Below the pieces are notes generated by a model, which saw only the letters and a program-made list of their open reading frames with translations, was not told the DNA's origin and ran no database searches. 15,735 nucleotides of DNA, taken from positions 93,364 through 109,098 of the forward strand of contig MU647113.1 in the NCBI GenBank assembly GCA_026770585.1, in the 5' to 3' direction. The DNA is from Baffinella frigidus. Lineage: Eukaryota; Cryptophyceae; Cryptomonadales; Baffinellaceae. Shown piece after piece: positions 10,029 to 13,000 of this stretch (position 1 is the stretch's first letter; each line of letters starts with the position of its first letter). Made by a program: the position numbers and the translations under genes.

Positions 10029-13000
10029 CATGCTCGGGCGCCTGCTGGGCTACATCGTGCTCTCCGTCGTCAACCCGACCGCCCTCTCCGACGGGTGCAC
10101 CCCAAACACACCCCCTACACCCTACACCCTACACCCTACACCCTACACCCTCAACCCTACACTCTACACCCTACACCCTACACCCTACACCCTACACCCT
10201 ACACCCTACACCCTACACCGTACACCTTTTACCCTACACTCTGCGCCCTACACCCTACACCCTGCACCCTACACCTTACACCCTACACCCTACACCCTAC
10301 ACCCTACACCCTATAGGTCAGGGCCACGAGACAAAGTTCTGCAAGGATGGTTCGATTTCGTCTGAAAAGAGCCTCACTGGGAAGTTAGAGCGTTTGCGGT
10401 AATTGTTGTCCATTTTGGACGTACGGTTTTCCGGTTTTCCGGTTTTGAAAGTGACTTAGAGGACGTGACAAGGATTTTAAATCGTACCAAGAGGCGCAAT
10501 TCTGGTACCATTTACACCCTACACCCTACACCCTCGACCCTAAAACCTAAAACCTAAACCCTAAACCCTGAACTCTGGACCCTAAACCACTAGTCAATCG
10601 CCCTAAACCCCAAACCCCAAACCCCAAACCCCAAACCCCAAACCCCAAACCCCAACCCCCAAACCCCAACCCCAAAACCTTACACCCTAAACACCAACCC
10701 CGAAACCCGAAATCAGGTGCACGTTCCCATCATGCGAGCACTCGCCGCTCTTCTTGGTAAACCCCACACTATAACCCCTTAAACCCTAACCCTAAACCCT
10801 AAACCCTAAACCCTGAACCCTAAACCCCACACCCTAAACCCTAAACCCGACACCCGACACCCTAAACCCTAAACCCGAAACCGCCCGTGAACCCTACACC
10901 CTGAACCCCAAACCCCAAACCCTAATCATATTAAAAAATAATAATACAATAAACAAACAATGAAATAATCAACCCTACACCTCTAACCCAGGCGTACAAC
11001 AACATCACGGTGGCGCTCACCACGCCCAACGACCTCGCAGCGGGCAGCACCATCACCATCAAGGTCCGTTGCCGATTGTTTGGTGTGGTTGGCACTGTGG
11101 TACACATCTGTCAACTGGTTGCCACTGTGGTACACATCTGTCAAGGGGGGGAGAGCCCGGTCTCGTCCTCCGAAATGGACGATTCGTCAACGTTTTGGAC
11201 ACCATCCTCCACCATGTTGTCTGGTGTAGGGTTTCCGTGTGTGGGTACCACCCTGGTACGAATCTGTCAACTGTGGAGGGGGAGACTCGTCCTGCGAAAT
11301 GGACGAGTAGTCAGCGTTTTGGACAAGTTGGTGGGGGTTCCCCCACCATGTTGGCTGGTGTAGGGTAGTCGTGCACGCACTCGGCGCTCTTCACAGCGTA
11401 CAACAACATCACGGTGGCACGTTCATAGGCCAACGGCCTGAAAATGGGGTAGTTAGGCATACGGCATTGCCTAGGACCTCCTACCGTAGGCCGAGGGATC
11501 CTAGGACCAAAAAGTCTCTTGTGCTCACCATGCCCAACCAACTCGCGGCGGGCTCCACCATCACCATCAAGGTACTCCTCCCTGCACCCTTCGAAAGAGA
11601 CGTTTCCTAGAGCCCATGTGGTAGGACTTGGCCAGGGCGAATTTCGAGGTTACGAAGATGCGAACTTCTAGATGGACTCTTTTGGACATTTAGTATTTTA
11701 AATTCGAATCTTGCAGTACAAATCATGGCGTTTACTAATAATTACGGTCCGTCTAGAAGTTCGCATCTTCTAACTTCGAAGTTCGCTCTGGCCAAGTTCT
11801 ACCACATTGGCTCTACGCTTCTAAACCGTGAACCGTAAACACTCATCAAGGGACACTCCACACCCCAAAACTTAAACCCTGTACAACCTTAAACCCTGTT
11901 CGCCAACCCCTCAACCCTGAACCCTTGACTTAAACCTCCGCTAAACCCTCACCCCTAAGCCTTCGCGTAACCCCCGAACCCTAAACCCCCAACTCCTCAA
12001 CCCCCAACCCGTAACCCTCGAACCCTCAACCCCCAATCTCTAAACCCCCAACCCGTAACCCTCGATCCCTAAACCCCCAACTCCTAAACCCCCAACCCGC
12101 AACCCTCGAACCCTAAACCCCCAACCCCTAAACCCTAACCCCAGGGTCTCGGGGGCTCTACACGCATCGGCGCGACTCTAGACCCTAAACCCTCACCCCC
12201 AAAACCTCAACCCCTAGACCCCACACAGGGCCTCAGAGCCTCAGCGAGCGAAGGCCCGACGGTGCCAGTCTACATCATCATACCCTAGCCCCTTAGACCC
12301 TGCACACAAGCCCTACACCCCTAACCTCTCGCCTCAAAACATTGAACCCTAAACCCAAGTGGGCTCGGTGGCTTCACCCTGAGCCCTACACCACAACCCA
12401 GGGCCTCGAGGCGTCAACGAGCGTGGGCGTGACGCTGGACCCTAAACCCTGTCCCCAAAAACCTAAACCCCTAAACCCCACACAGGGCCTCCAAGCCTCC
12501 ACGAGCAAGGGCCCGACGGTGCCAGTCTACATCATCATACCCTAACCCCTTAAACCCTGCGCATAAACCCTAACCCCAAACCTCACACACAGGGCCTCCA
12601 AGCCTCAACGAGCGAGGGTCCGACGGTGCCAGTCTACATCACGAACGTGTCTCGCACGACCCCTACCTACAAGCCCAGCAACAAGACGATGGTATCTATC
12701 CCCGTCCCAGTCTATTTGGCCGCACCAATCTGCGTCCCCCGGGCTCTTTCCCGCTGCAAAGTTGACGGGTTTGTACCGTGCAGCCGGGATGTCAAGTTGG
12801 GGATAGTCTGACCATCCGACTTGGATGGTGCCGGTCTACGCCATGAATCTCTCGCGTTCGACCTCCGCACCATGATTGCGAAACCCCACGCCCTAAACCT
12901 CAAACCAGCATCAGGGCGCAGGTCTCACCACCCGTGCTTCCTCTAAATCAGTGTCTGAACCCCAAACGTTCACCCCCAACCCCCAAAACCTTCAACCCCC

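Noticed and set aside
9928-10365. Open frames with Tyr-Ile, Arg-Glu and Thr-Leu-His-Pro repeats
   Set aside because: By-product of the AT, GA and CCCTACA tracts; only the exon 12 copy inside is protein-like.
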